Shown here: piece by piece, positions 26,020-33,389 of the stretch
Numbering within the stretch: the stretch's first letter is position 1
How the letters are laid out: every line of letters begins with the position of its first letter
Source: CAVWSM01 sp963757805
GTDB taxonomy: Bacteria > Actinomycetota > Actinomycetes > Jiangellales > Jiangellaceae
DNA: 64,000 nucleotides
Assembly (NCBI GenBank): GCA_963757805.1
Contig: CAVWSM010000006.1
Coordinates: forward strand, 1,054,001 to 1,118,000
Direction of reading: 5' to 3'
Notes under the pieces: model-generated
What the model was told of the DNA's origin: nothing
Databases searched by the model: none
What the model saw: the letters and a program-made list of their open reading frames with translations, nothing else
Position numbers and translations under genes: made by a program

Positions 26020-27026
26020 TTGGTGATGCGTTCGTATTCGACGGGGTGGCCCACGTCTTCAACTTCGACGCCAAGAACCCGTACGGAAGACCGGGCGAGA
26101 TGTTCTCGCAGCATCTCTACGCCTTCCACCAGGCGTTGACGCCGGAAGGCCAGACAGTGCTGCCGCCCGAGGAGTTCCTCCGGCAATGGACGGTCAACGA
26201 CATCCGCCAGATGGTCTACGACGGGTCCGACACCGACATGCTGGTCGCGATGCCGCTGCCGCTGACCGACCTCTACAAGGACGGTCTGTCTCCGTGGGAA
26301 GAGTGCGCCGAGCTCGCCGCGCGCGACCCCGACCGGACGGTGTTCTGGGGCTCCGTCAACCCGCTCGAGGGGCGCAAGGCGCTGGACCTCATGGAGCGCC
26401 AGGTCGGCGAGTTCAACGCCAAGGCGTTCAAGTTCTACAACGTCCGCTACGACTATGGATCGCCGTTCCCGTGGCGGATGGACGACCCGCGCGTCGCCTT
26501 CCCGGTGTTCGAGAAGGCGCAAGAGCTGGGCATCAACCTCATCGGCGTGCACAAGGGCGTGCCGCTCGGCCCGCAGCCCATCGAGCACACCCAGACCTGG
26601 GACATGGACGGCGCCGCGGCCAACTTCCCCGACCTCAACTTCGTCATCTTCCACGTCGGGCTGCCGTTCCTCGACGAGGTCTGCTGGCAGCTCATCCGCC
26701 ATCCCAACCTGTACGCCTCAATCGCGGCGACTCTCAACTTCGTCGTCCGCGCGCCGCGGATGTTCGCCGAGACCATGGGCAAGCTGCTGTTCTGGTGCGG
26801 CGAGGACAAGATCGTGTACGGCAGCGAGGCGCCGATCTGGCAGCCGCAGTGGGCGCTCAAGGCGTTCTGGGAGTTCGAGATCCCGCAGGACCTCATCGAT
26901 GGCTACGGCTACCCGCAGCTCACCGAGCAGGCCAAGCGCAAGATCCTCGGTGAGAACCTGCTCCGCCTGCACGGCATGGACGTCGAGGAGACCAAGCGCC
27001 GGCTAGGCCGTCCGCAGCAGCACTGA
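26016..27026 (+). CDS. Amidohydrolase-2-family TIM-barrel enzyme
   Basis: A 336-residue metal-dependent hydrolase or decarboxylase of the amidohydrolase-2 group. Visible features are a single His in DGVAHVFNFD where many relatives have HxH, the barrel motifs LIGVHKGVPLGPQ and FVIFHVGLPF, and the late metal acid region KIVYGSEAPIWQPQ. It starts with GTG overlapping the DUF59 gene. From memory, a closely similar pair accompanies the propane/acetone monooxygenase genes (mimABCD/prm type) of actinobacteria; no monooxygenase lies here. The reaction is unknown. Confidence 0.82.
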   Translation: MIGDAFVFDGVAHVFNFDAKNPYGRPGEMFSQHLYAFHQALTPEGQTVLPPEEFLRQWTVNDIRQMVYDGSDTDMLVAMPLPLTDLYKDGLSPWEECAELAARDPDRTVFWGSVNPLEGRKALDLMERQVGEFNAKAFKFYNVRYDYGSPFPWRMDDPRVAFPVFEKAQELGINLIGVHKGVPLGPQPIEHTQTWDMDGAAANFPDLNFVIFHVGLPFLDEVCWQLIRHPNLYASIAATLNFVVRAPRMFAETMGKLLFWCGEDKIVYGSEAPIWQPQWALKAFWEFEIPQDLIDGYGYPQLTEQAKRKILGENLLRLHGMDVEETKRRLGRPQQH

Positions 27027-27035
27027 CGTGCGCCC

Positions 27036-27494
27036 CTACGGGAAGGGGATCAGAAGCTCGGCGCCAACAGGAAGCTTGGTGGGGTCCTCGTAGCCGTTGA
27101 GCTTCATGATCGCCTCGTACGGCACACCGAACTTCTGGCCGATCTCGGAGAACGTGTCGCCAGCCACGACCGTGTATGTGCGGTACGGGATCGTGATGGT
27201 CGACCCGGCCTGGAGCTTCGTGGGATCGGTGTAGCCGTTGGCCTGCATGATTTCCTGGTACGGCACGCCGAACTTCTGGCCGATCTCGGAGAAGGTATCG
27301 CCGGGCTGCACGACGTAGGGCTCACCCTTGGATGCAGGTGCGTCGGGGTCGCTCAGCACAAGCTCTTGTCCGACGACGATGTGCGACGGGTCCTTGATGT
27401 CGTTCCACTCCACCAGCGAGCCCATCGGGATGCCAAGCTTGGCGGCGATCTCCGACAGCGTGTCGCCGGCAACAACCGTGTACGTCCCGGTCAT
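27036..27494 (-). CDS. Triple LysM-domain protein without signal peptide
   Basis: A 152-residue protein made almost wholly of three LysM repeats at about residues 3-48, 57-102 and 105-150. Each starts YTVVAGDT or YVVQPGDT and contains the SEIGQKFGVPY or SEIAAKLGIPM helix. Repeats 2 and 3 are nearly identical, which shows a recent internal duplication. LysM domains bind N-acetylglucosamine polymers such as peptidoglycan, yet no signal peptide or membrane anchor is present, so the protein is cytoplasmic, exported another way, or has a missed upstream start. It is convergent with the amidohydrolase. Confidence 0.88.
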   Translation of the reverse strand: MTGTYTVVAGDTLSEIAAKLGIPMGSLVEWNDIKDPSHIVVGQELVLSDPDAPASKGEPYVVQPGDTFSEIGQKFGVPYQEIMQANGYTDPTKLQAGSTITIPYRTYTVVAGDTFSEIGQKFGVPYEAIMKLNGYEDPTKLPVGAELLIPFP

Positions 27495-27550
27495 GACGTC
27501 CCGATCCCTTCAGTGGTCGTCGTGGCTGTCGGCAACGTAACCGAGGTTGA

Positions 27551-28474
27551 TCAGATCTGCACTTCAGCGAGCTCCGACCGGGTGGGTGGCAGCGCACCTG
27601 CGCGGGACACAGTGATGGCGGCCGCGCGAGTCGCATGCTCTACGACGCGTCGCAGCTGCACAGCGTCGATCCGCGACAGGTCATCGCGTGCGGCAGCGCC
27701 GAGCAGACCTTCGCGCCACAAGCCGTCGAGCAGCCCAGCCATGAACGAGTCGCCCGCACCAACTGTGTCGACCACCGCAACACGCGGCGCCGGCACATCG
27801 ATGGATGCGTTACGGGCGACGGCAACCGAGCCGCTGCGGCCCATCGTCACAACGACGATCGCCGGGCCGAGCTCGAGCCACCGCCGCGACACGGTAGTCG
27901 GTTCGACACCGGGGTAAAGCCACTCGATGTCCTCTTGGCTGGCCTTGACCACGTCACTGGCCGCAATGAAGTGCTCCACGCGAGGCCGTGTCTCGTCCAC
28001 CGAACCCACGAGCATCGGGCGGATATTCGGGTCGTACGAGATGGTGCTGCGCGAACGGGCGGCCTCGACGAGCCGCTCGACCGTAGCCGCGCCCGGGGCC
28101 AGCAGCGCCCCGATCGATCCGGTGTGCACCGCGAGCGGCTCACCGAGCGCGAGTGTCGTCAGTCGAGCGCCCACTCCAGGTCGAAGGTGTAGGTCGCCGA
28201 GCCGTCGCGCCGATCGTGGCGATTGCCGTCGACGTACGGTCCAATGGCTGCGGACCGGTGTCGAGTCTGCACGTCCGACCGAGGCGAGGTGCGCTGCGCA
28301 GCAGGTCGCCGTCTGATCGTCGCCGAGTCGGGTCAGTAGCCGCGCCGGACGTCCGAGCCGGCCGAGACCGTACGCGACATTGGCCGGGCTGCCCCGGCAT
28401 GGCGTTGCTCTGTGCCGTGACTGCGGGCGGATCACGTCGACGAGAGCTTCACCGATCACCAGGACGTGGCTCAT
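27551..28474 (-). pseudogene. PfkB-family fructokinase-like kinase, multiple frameshifts
   Basis: A ribokinase-family sugar kinase whose ends are in one frame: MSHVLVIGEALVDVI, ANVAYGLGRLGRPARLLTRL, then ISYDPNIRPMLVGSVDETRP and the catalytic VDTVGAGDSFMAGLLDGLW. Between about 28145 and 28330 the correct sequence jumps among all three frames (TATYTF-type segment GSATYTFDLEWALD, and DRTSTAIATIGAT). At least three indels are needed to restore it. The start overlaps the upstream hydrolase stop (ATGA), forming a two-gene operon. It would phosphorylate fructose or a similar free sugar. Confidence 0.82.
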
Positions 28475-29073
28475 GCGGGGCTCGATGGTGCGAGTGCGAA
28501 GCGTGTTGTCGAGTCGAGACACCAGTCGAGAGCCGCCGGCCACGGTCCGTACCCGTTGTCCATCGACAGATGACCTTTGCCGGGAAGTACCTCGGTGTCG
28601 AAGCCGAGCGGCGTGCCGAACTCGACGTCGGCGCCGATGCGCGAGTAGGGGTCGTTGTCCGAGCACACCATCCTGATCTGGATGCGCGACGCGGCGGCCA
28701 CGCGTTCCCGCGGGAACGTCTCGAACGCAAACGAAGCCACCGCTGCGACCTCCTCAGCCAGCCAGCGCCCTGGTGGCGAGACGAGCAGCACCCGGTCAGC
28801 CAGCGGTTGTGCGGCTCGCGCTGCGGCGTGCAGGAACAGGATCGCCCCGAGGCTGTGGGCGACGATCACCCGCTCCTCGACGGGACCCAGCAGTCGCAGC
28901 TCGGCATCGAACAGCTCGAGCCAGTCATCGAGCACCGGTTCGTCGGGGGACGGGTACTGCGCGTACGACACCAGCTTGCCGCGCGCTCTGAGCTCGCCCG
29001 TTAGCCAGCGGTGCCAGTGGCCTTCGGGCCGGCGGTTCTGCCAGCCGTGGACGATCATGAAGCCGCGCGACAC
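28471..29073 (-). CDS. RBBP9/YdeN-family alpha/beta hydrolase
   Basis: A 200-residue serine hydrolase. MIVHGWQNRRPEGHWHRWL carries the oxyanion-side HGW motif, VIVAHSLGAILFLH holds the nucleophile in the AHSLG elbow, VCSDNDPYSRI contains the acid, and LPGKGHLSMDNGYGPW the catalytic His. This small hydrolase family is widespread and mostly uncharacterised, with weak esterase activity reported for members. The four-base overlap with the downstream kinase gene suggests common expression, with no obvious biochemical link. Confidence 0.88.
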   Translation of the reverse strand: MSRGFMIVHGWQNRRPEGHWHRWLTGELRARGKLVSYAQYPSPDEPVLDDWLELFDAELRLLGPVEERVIVAHSLGAILFLHAAARAAQPLADRVLLVSPPGRWLAEEVAAVASFAFETFPRERVAAASRIQIRMVCSDNDPYSRIGADVEFGTPLGFDTEVLPGKGHLSMDNGYGPWPAALDWCLDSTTRFALAPSSPA

Positions 29074-29180
29074 ACCGAGAGACTAGTGGATCGCCACGGA
29101 GCAGGCACGTATATGCATCTGCCAGTTGGTGCTGAATACAGGACCAGATCCATGGATATACTCTGGCAGTGGAGGTGACT

Positions 29181-29393
29181 ATGGCGAAGACTGTGATCGA
29201 TATTGACGAAGACCTGTTGGATAGTGCACGGGAGATCCTCGGCACGACCACCAAGAAGGACACGGTCAACGCGGCGCTGCGCGAGGTCGCCGACCGACGT
29301 CGACGCGAGTCCGCTGTGGATGCGCTGGTCGGCCTGGACTTCCTAGCTGAGTTGATCGAGCCAGGCTTCGAGGACCGCGCGTGGCGGACCTGA
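29181..29393 (+). CDS. vapB: VapB-type antitoxin
   Basis: A 70-residue antitoxin of the DUF2191/VapB class. AKTVIDIDEDLLDSAREILG is the ribbon-helix start, KKDTVNAALREVADRRRR the following helix, and FLAELIEPGFEDRAWRT the toxin-binding tail. The ATG at 29181 follows GGAGGTGACT, a strong ribosome-binding site. A TATACT box at 29157-29162 is a likely -10 element. It overlaps the toxin gene by 13 bases. Confidence 0.88.
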   Translation: MAKTVIDIDEDLLDSAREILGTTTKKDTVNAALREVADRRRRESAVDALVGLDFLAELIEPGFEDRAWRT

Positions 29394-29806
29394 GTAGGAA
29401 CTACCTGATCGACAAGAGCGCATTCGCTCGCATCGCAACGTCGCAAGCCGTTGCGGCCGTCGTCAAGCCAGTGATCACCGCGGGCCGCGTCGCTTACTGC
29501 GGTGTACTTGCCCTCGAGGCCGGGTTCTCAGCCCGGAACCTGGCGGACCACAAGCGCCTGTCAAGCGTCCTCGGGGCCTTGCCGGTCGAGCGCGTGTTGC
29601 CGGCCGACTGGGAGCGCGCTTTCGACGTGCAGGGCAGCCTTGCTCGCCGGGGCAAGCATCGCGCCGCCGGCCTGGCGGACCTGCTGCAGGCTGCGGTCGC
29701 TGAGCGGACCGGTCGGATCGTCTTGCACTATGACAGCGACTTCGACGTCATCAGTGCGGTCACCAAGCAGCCCGTCGAGTGGGTCGTGCCGCGCGGCTCG
29801 CTGTGA
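29381..29806 (+). CDS. vapC: VapC-type PIN-domain toxin
   Basis: A 141-residue PIN ribonuclease. D11 (YLIDKSAFARI), E46 (LALEAGFSARN), D100 (GLADLLQAAVAE) and D118/D120 (HYDSDFDVIS) give the full set of acidic residues. It starts with a GTG inside the end of vapB. The intact frame and complete active site suggest a functional module, in contrast with the broken Doc module 1.5 kb downstream. Confidence 0.9.
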   Translation: MADLSRNYLIDKSAFARIATSQAVAAVVKPVITAGRVAYCGVLALEAGFSARNLADHKRLSSVLGALPVERVLPADWERAFDVQGSLARRGKHRAAGLADLLQAAVAERTGRIVLHYDSDFDVISAVTKQPVEWVVPRGSL

Positions 29807-29826
29807 GTTGCGGTCCGACAAATCTC

Positions 29827-29855
29827 GAGGCCCCGGCGGTAATCACCGGGGCCTC
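29827..29855. terminator. Hairpin between vapC and tRNA-His
   Basis: GAGGCCCCGG and CCGGGGCCTC form a perfect 10-bp stem around a nine-base loop. It lies 20 bases after the vapC stop and just beyond the tRNA-His 3' end on the other strand, so it can serve both converging units. There is no T-run, as is common in high-GC actinobacteria. Confidence 0.75.
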
Positions 29856-29861
29856 AGACAT

Positions 29862-29938
29862 TGGGGTGACTGACGGGACTTGAACCCGCGGCCACCTGGA
29901 CCACAACCAGGTGCTCTACCAACTGAGCTACAGCCACC
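29862..29938 (-). tRNA. tRNA-His (GTG anticodon)
   Basis: On the minus strand the cloverleaf starts with the extra G at position -1 typical of tRNA-His, then GTGGCTGTAGCTC, and ends CAGTCAC, discriminator C and an encoded CCA. The anticodon stem CCTGG/CCAGG holds the loop TTGTGGT, giving GTG. A normal T-arm GGTTCAAGTCC is present. Confidence 0.95.
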
Positions 29939-29986
29939 ATGGAGCAACACCCTGACCTCAGGGTGCCGAAAGAGTGTACCCGACGC

Positions 29987-30637
29987 TCACGTGGGATCCG
30001 GCACGACAGGTGGCTCCTGGATCGAGCTGTCGGGTGGGCGCCCGGCCACGATCTCGCGCGCCGCTTCCCGTGCCGTGTCGGTGTCTGGTCCCGGCGGCGG
30101 GACGAAGATCGTGCGCCGGTAGTAGCGGAGCTCTTCGATCGAGTCCTTGATGTCACCGAGCGCGCGGTGGTTGCCCGTCTTGGTGGGGGAGGCGAAGTAC
30201 GCCCGGGGGTACCAGCGCCGCGCCAGCTCCTTGATCGACGAGACATCGACATTGCGATAGTGCAGGTGCGCCTCGACCTCGGGCAGGTCGCGGGCGAGGA
30301 ACAGCCGGTCCATGTGGACCGTGTTGCCGGCCAATGGTGCCTTGCGCGGCTCCGGCACGTACGTCTTGATGTAGGTGAGGATCTGCTCGCGCGCCTCGTC
30401 CATCGTGATGCCGCTGGGGAGCGCCTCGAGCAGCCCCGACGCGGTGTGCATCTGCCGGACGACGTCACCCATCCGCTCGACGGCGTCGGCCGGGGGCTTG
30501 ATCACGACGTCGACGCCATCGCCGAGCACCTGCAGCTCGGCGTCCGTGACGAGCACGGCGACCTCGACCAGCGCGTCGGCTTCCAGGTCCAGGCCGGTCA
30601 TCTCGCAGTCGATCCATACCAGTCGCTCGTTCGCCAC
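29987..30637 (-). CDS. orn: Oligoribonuclease
   Basis: A 216-residue DEDDh exonuclease that degrades di- to pentanucleotides, including pGpG from c-di-GMP, to mononucleotides. The motifs WIDCEMTGLDLEADALVEVA (D and E of ExoI), NTVHMDRLFLARDLP (ExoII) and NHRALGDIKDSIEELRYYR (ExoIII with His and Asp) are complete. I set the start at the GTG at 30637 (VANERLVWIDCEMTGL), as expected for the family; a TTG three codons upstream is open. The C-terminal tail is about 25 residues longer than in E. coli. It lies 49 bases upstream of tRNA-His. Confidence 0.95.
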   Translation of the reverse strand: MANERLVWIDCEMTGLDLEADALVEVAVLVTDAELQVLGDGVDVVIKPPADAVERMGDVVRQMHTASGLLEALPSGITMDEAREQILTYIKTYVPEPRKAPLAGNTVHMDRLFLARDLPEVEAHLHYRNVDVSSIKELARRWYPRAYFASPTKTGNHRALGDIKDSIEELRYYRRTIFVPPPGPDTDTAREAAREIVAGRPPDSSIQEPPVVPDPT

Positions 30638-30962
30638 GAGGCACAACCTTAGGCGGCGCGGCTGTCACAACGTCGGTCGGCTCGAAATCGGGTGCCTGGG
30701 TCCCCTGCTGCTCGGGGAGTGCGGGCTCATGCTCGACAGGTACGGGCGGCTGCAGCCGGCCGCTCTTGACCAGCCACGCCAGGCCGATGCCCAGGGCGGC
30801 GCCGCATGCGCCGAGGGCAATCGCGTCGGGCCTGCTGCCCCCGCCGGCATGGTGCAACCACCCGGCTCCGGCACCGCCGAGGATCGCCCAGACGCCGAGC
30901 TCGATGGGGGAGTGCTGACGGTTGGAACGCGCGCGCGAGCGGCGGGAACGACGACCTGCCAC
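30465..30962 (-). CDS. Small membrane protein, 3' end uncertain
   Basis: A basic start (AGRRSRRSRARSNRQHSP) is followed by two likely membrane segments, LGVWAILGGAGAGWLHH and AIALGACGAALGIGLAWLVK, then a charged Pro/Glu-rich cytoplasmic tail (PVPVEHEPALPEQQGTQ). As read the frame runs 170 bases into the orn gene in another register, which is unlikely, so a frameshift or missed stop near 30660 is probable. The first 100 residues are convincing as a coding sequence. Function unknown; it precedes orn on the same strand. Confidence 0.5.
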   Translation of the reverse strand: MAGRRSRRSRARSNRQHSPIELGVWAILGGAGAGWLHHAGGGSRPDAIALGACGAALGIGLAWLVKSGRLQPPVPVEHEPALPEQQGTQAPDFEPTDVVTAAPPKVVPRGERATGMDRLRDDRPGPGSRRAGRGRRARHGRRAAGARRWRRRRDQAPGRRRRADG

Positions 30963-30964
30963 GC

Positions 30965-31341
30965 TCAGTCCGCGGTCTTCGTACGGTGCTCGCGGAGCCA
31001 GCCGGCGAGCTCGGTGAACTCGGCATCGCCGGCGGCCACTCGCAGGATCATCCGCTCGGCGTCGTCGACGTCGGCGGCAACCAGTCGGTAGCCGTTGAGC
31101 CGGTAGAAGACCTTGGTCGGCGATCCAGGACAGCCGCTTGTTGCCGTCAAGCAGCGGGTGTGACCTGTTGATCGACTCGCAGAGCGCGGCAGCCTTTGCG
31201 TCGATGTCGGCGTAGGCGTCTTCGCCAAAGACGGTCGCCTTGGGCGGGCGATCGCGGCCTCGAGCAGCCCAACATCACGCACGACGAAGCCCGCCTCGTC
31301 GCGATGACCAGCGCGTCCTCGAGGGTGAGGTAGTCGGTCAC
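30965..31341 (-). pseudogene. Doc/Fic-family toxin, several frameshifts
   Basis: The death-on-curing toxin can be pieced together from three frames: TDYLTLEDALVIATR, RDVGLLEAAIARP, then PKATVFGEDAYADIDAKAAA with INRSHPLLDGNKR (the Fic HPFxxGNxR-type motif), and TKVFYRLNGYRLVAADVDDA to the end. At least three indels separate the parts. The toxin would transfer phosphate to EF-Tu in its intact relatives. The start is a GTG at 31341 overlapping the antitoxin stop. It is inactive as read. Confidence 0.75.
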
Positions 31342-31631
31342 CGCGACAGCCGGTCGAGCAGCTCGGCGTCCTCCGACCAGCACCTCATCGACCACCTCGC
31401 GCAGCAGCGCGGCGCGACGGTCGGAGTGGGTGCGATCGACGAATGGCCGAGACGAGCGACTTCCTGCATCGAGCGATGCTCGCGCTCGGCCTGGGCACGA
31501 AGCGACTCGCGCTCCTCGTCCGTCAGTCGCACCAAGAATCCCGACTCCGCGCATATCAGAACGATATCGAATGCGCCTCGGCGACCAGGGCCGACGACCA
31601 GTGTGAACCACCGATGAAGTTCCGGTTTCAT
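31338..31631 (-). pseudogene. Antitoxin partner of Doc, frameshifted
   Basis: VRLTDEERESLRAQAEREHR and SMQEVAR are read in one frame, the DNA-contacting helix region DRTHSDRRAALLREVVDEVL in a second, and EDAELLDRLSR again in the first before the stop. The pattern suits a ribbon-helix or Arc-like antitoxin preceding doc genes in actinobacteria. Two indels near 31400-31450 break it. The start is uncertain; the open frame reaches 31631, but the natural start is probably near 31540. Confidence 0.6.
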
Positions 31632-31709
31632 CGCGCGTGCCGGACTGCGGCAGCCGTCGCCGAGTCACTACGGTCGCCGATGGCAGGCATGACTGATGGA
31701 GGTAGCACG

Positions 31710-31982
31710 ATGGCAGTTCGGGTGGCCCCAGACGGTGCGCCAGACGTGGCCAAGGTCCACTTCGTACTTCCCGGGGACATCCACGACGGCCCGGTCTCGG
31801 TCGTCGGCAGCTTCAATGACTGGGTTCCCGGTCGTCACCTGCTGGTCAAACGCCGCAACGGCACCCGCAGCGTGGCGGTGCGGGTTCCCGCTGGGCAGGT
31901 GCTGCGGTTTCGCTACCTCGGCTCCGGTGGCCACTGGTTCGACGACCCCGACGTGCCCGAGGTCGGGATCATCCGCTTGTAG
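31710..31982 (+). CDS. Isoamylase early-set (CBM48/AMPK-type) single-domain protein
   Basis: A 90-residue protein consisting of one glycogen-binding-like E-set domain: VHFVLPGDIHDGPVSVVGSF, NDWVPGRHLLVKRRNGTRSV, and FRYLGSGGHWFDDPDVPEVG. The GSFNDWVPG motif and the following strands match the stand-alone CBM48 proteins of actinobacteria. The ATG at 31710 has GGAGG eight bases upstream. It probably binds alpha-glucan or regulates a partner enzyme; no glycogen enzyme is adjacent. Confidence 0.85.
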   Translation: MAVRVAPDGAPDVAKVHFVLPGDIHDGPVSVVGSFNDWVPGRHLLVKRRNGTRSVAVRVPAGQVLRFRYLGSGGHWFDDPDVPEVGIIRL

Positions 31983-31985
31983 ATG

Positions 31986-32059
31986 CGCGCCCGGAGGGAC
32001 TCGAACCCCCGACCAAGTGCTTAGAAGGCACCTGCTCTATCCGGCTGAGCTACGGGCGC
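31986..32059 (-). tRNA. tRNA-Arg (TCT anticodon)
   Basis: The minus-strand cloverleaf starts GCGCCCGTAGCTC and ends CGGGCGC with discriminator G. The anticodon arm GTGC-CTTCTAA-GCAC gives TCT, an arginine anticodon for AGA/AGG. The T-arm GGGTTCGAGTCCC is normal. CCA is not encoded. Confidence 0.95.
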
Positions 32060-32113
32060 CGGGTTCTTCGGCGGCAAGGATATCCGCCGCCAACCTTCAA
32101 TAGGCTCACGCGT

Positions 32114-33322
32114 GTGAGCGACCCGCTGCCAATGACGCACCCCGGGTACCGGTCGGTGCGGGCGACTCGTCGCCGCGCGATGGGGCTCGGCATGGGCCTG
32201 ATCGTGCTCGTCGCGGTCGCCGGGCTGGTCATCACGCGGATAGTTGCGGGGGCAGTCGGCCAGCAGGGCCTGGCCGTCGGCACCTTGCTCGCACTCTTGC
32301 CCGTCATCCCCGTTTCGGCGGCGTTGCTCTGGGTTGACCGCTGGGAGCCCGAGCCGCCGCGACTCCTGATGCTGGCCTTCGCCTGGGGTGCAACCGTTGC
32401 CGCGCTCGTGGCCATCGTCATCAACTCCACCGCGGCGGTCGCGCTCAACGCCGCATACGGCGAGGAGACGGGGGAGGCGATCACCGCGATCGTTGTCGCG
32501 CCGAACTCCGAGGAGTTCATGAAAGGCGCATTCGTCGTCGGCTTTGCGTTGCTGCACAGGCACGAGTTCGACGGCGTGGTCGACGGCATCGTGCTCGCCG
32601 GTTTCTCCGCTCTCGGCTTCGCCTTCACCGAGAACGTCCTCTACTTCGGCCGCGCCTTCGTCGACGGGATTACGGAGACCGGTGCTCTCTCCGGTGGCGT
32701 TGTCGCATCAGCATCGACGTTCGTCCTCCGCGGCATCTTGTCGCCCTTTGCGCACCCGCTCTTCACTGCGATGATCGGGATCGGGGTGGGGATTGCGGCG
32801 ACAACGCGCACTCCATGGGTAAAGCTGGTCGCTCCTGTCGCCGGCTACCTTGCGGCAGCCACGCTGCACGGCTTGTGGAACAGCTCGGCAACTCTGTTCG
32901 GCGGCACGTCGTTCCTCGTGATCTATCCGCTCGTCATGGTGCCTGTCTTCCTCGGTTCCGTCTGGGTTGCCACGTGGTCACGACAGCGCGAGGGACGGAT
33001 CGTCGAGCGTAATCTGCCTGCCTACGCCGCAGCAGGGTGGCTGGCTTACTACGAGATCCCAATGCTCGGGTCGTTGCCGGCACGCCGCCGGCTGCGCGCC
33101 GCGGCAGAGCAATACGGAGGACCGGAGATGGCCAAGGCGACCGAGGAATATCACGACGCGGCGACCGAGCTGGCGTTCCTCCGCGAGCGGATCTTGCACG
33201 GCACCGCGGGCGCCGATGTGGCGACCCGCCAGGACGAGCTTCTCGCTGTGCTGGCTGACCGTCGGCGCCGTGCGTACATTCCGGCCGTGCCGCCGGGATC
33301 CGCGCCGTACCTGTCCTTGTGA
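32114..33322 (+). CDS. PrsW-family intramembrane metalloprotease
   Basis: A 402-residue polytopic membrane protein. The motifs of the PrsW/CPBP-related group are clear: VAPNSEEFMKGAFVV (EExxK) at about residues 135-148, DGVVDGIVLAGFSALGFAFT with ENVLYFGRAF, and SPFAHPLFTAMIG with the catalytic His. Seven to eight hydrophobic segments surround them. The C-terminal third (about residues 300-402) is cytoplasmic and charged. The GTG at 32114 is the first start after tRNA-Arg. PrsW in Bacillus cleaves the anti-sigma factor RsiW; the target here is unknown. Confidence 0.9.
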   Translation: MSDPLPMTHPGYRSVRATRRRAMGLGMGLIVLVAVAGLVITRIVAGAVGQQGLAVGTLLALLPVIPVSAALLWVDRWEPEPPRLLMLAFAWGATVAALVAIVINSTAAVALNAAYGEETGEAITAIVVAPNSEEFMKGAFVVGFALLHRHEFDGVVDGIVLAGFSALGFAFTENVLYFGRAFVDGITETGALSGGVVASASTFVLRGILSPFAHPLFTAMIGIGVGIAATTRTPWVKLVAPVAGYLAAATLHGLWNSSATLFGGTSFLVIYPLVMVPVFLGSVWVATWSRQREGRIVERNLPAYAAAGWLAYYEIPMLGSLPARRRLRAAAEQYGGPEMAKATEEYHDAATELAFLRERILHGTAGADVATRQDELLAVLADRRRRAYIPAVPPGSAPYLSL

Positions 33323-33389
33323 CATTGGGGACGTGCGACACGGCGCGCCCGGTTAGCCGTCCGCGTGAACGGCGGGCAGGATCTTGACT

